A stretch of DNA of 43,032 bases from Isosphaeraceae bacterium (GTDB lineage Bacteria > Planctomycetota > Planctomycetia > Isosphaerales > Isosphaeraceae): positions 1 to 43,032 of the forward strand of contig JANXSX010000047.1 of assembly GCA_025356475.1 (NCBI GenBank). Reading direction: 5' to 3'. Within the stretch, counting starts at the first letter, position 1, and each line of letters opens with the position of its first letter. A program made the position numbers and the translations under genes. Of the stretch, positions 42,881 to 43,032 are shown piece after piece. The notes under the pieces were generated by a model. The model worked only from the letters and a program-made list of their open reading frames with translations. It had not been told where the DNA came from and searched no databases.

Positions 42881-42996
42881 ACGAAATAACCTCCCGATTT
42901 CTCGCCCATTCACGAATGACTCTGCCTTACGAATCACGTACCAAAACTCGTGAGCAGATCGGCTCAAAAAGAGGGAGGTTATTTCGTCAGCGTTCC
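42872..42996. mobile_element. miniature inverted-repeat element (MITE-like), 125 bp
   Basis: Bases 42872-42895 (beginning GGAACGCTGACGAAATAA) are a perfect 24-bp inverted match to 42973-42996. Between them lies a 77-bp core with no convincing open frame. Long perfect ends around a short non-coding core are typical of MITEs, though a large hairpin of other function is possible. No flanking target duplication is obvious. Confidence 0.65.
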
Positions 42997-43032
42997 CCGG
43001 GAGAGGTCGATCGCGGAGCAATCGGGTGAAGG

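Noticed and set aside
42824-43021. 65-codon minus-strand frame over the inverted-repeat element
   Set aside because: Its ends are made of the repeat arms and the REP-like hairpin, and it has no family features.

Overview
The window is a bacterial chromosomal segment from a planctomycete, most likely in or near the Isosphaeraceae. This rests on lineage-typical families rather than any marker RNA: a DUF1559 prepilin-like protein, two proteins with the planctomycete/verrucomicrobial (PVC) type of cytochrome c domain, a DUF1573 protein, a short RpoD-like sigma factor and a Fae-like protein. Coding DNA is GC-rich. About 30 genuine genes are visible, plus one tRNA, one decayed insertion sequence, a miniature inverted-repeat element, a tetranucleotide microsatellite and several hairpins or terminators.

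Region by region. 1-4119 (+) holds the tail of an unidentified gene, a ComB-like phosphatase, glycyl-tRNA synthetase, a xylose-isomerase-like TIM barrel protein and a small membrane protein. 4129-7854 (-) holds a YjhG/YagF-type Fe-S dehydratase and a secreted GH44 glycosidase. 8063-16122 (+) holds a large PQQ-propeller/cytochrome protein, a strong terminator, an S9 peptidase and a diheme DUF6797 protein. 16137-22117 (-) is a compact three-gene operon: DabA (DUF2309, zinc ligands intact), a NuoL/DabB-like proton channel and a second, degenerate NuoM-like subunit. This looks like a dissolved-inorganic-carbon accumulation (DAB) system with an extra subunit.

22118-23961 is an island without intact protein genes. 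It holds a hairpin-rich stretch of unknown nature, tRNA-Gln(CUG), a 17-bp perfect palindrome and an IS4-type element with perfect terminal repeats but a broken transposase. 23988-25039 (-) holds a Fae homologue lacking the catalytic His, overlapping tspO by 4 nt. 25459-26548 (+) is an overlapping two-gene cassette of unknown function whose second protein carries a HEPN-type R-N-x3-H motif. It is the best candidate for an undescribed toxin-antitoxin or defence module. 26629-30604 (+) holds MsrA, a GNAT protein and an M1 peptidase that appears fused to an Omp85-like outer-membrane barrel.

30592-36242 holds YbaK (-), a methyltransferase, a NemR-like TetR regulator with an operator-like palindrome, a sigma factor, a small exported protein, an Old Yellow Enzyme and a quinone-oxidoreductase-like MDR protein. 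The last three enzymes or regulators suggest an electrophile or reactive-chlorine response. 36341-42596 holds a Thermus-type isocitrate dehydrogenase, an exported protein, a Cys-rich exported protein beside DUF1573, a (GAAT)10 repeat in the divergent promoter region, the DUF1559 protein and a methyltransferase. The right end carries a REP-like hairpin and a 125-bp element bounded by perfect 24-bp inverted repeats.

All functional calls come from motif recognition by eye; no database search was possible.
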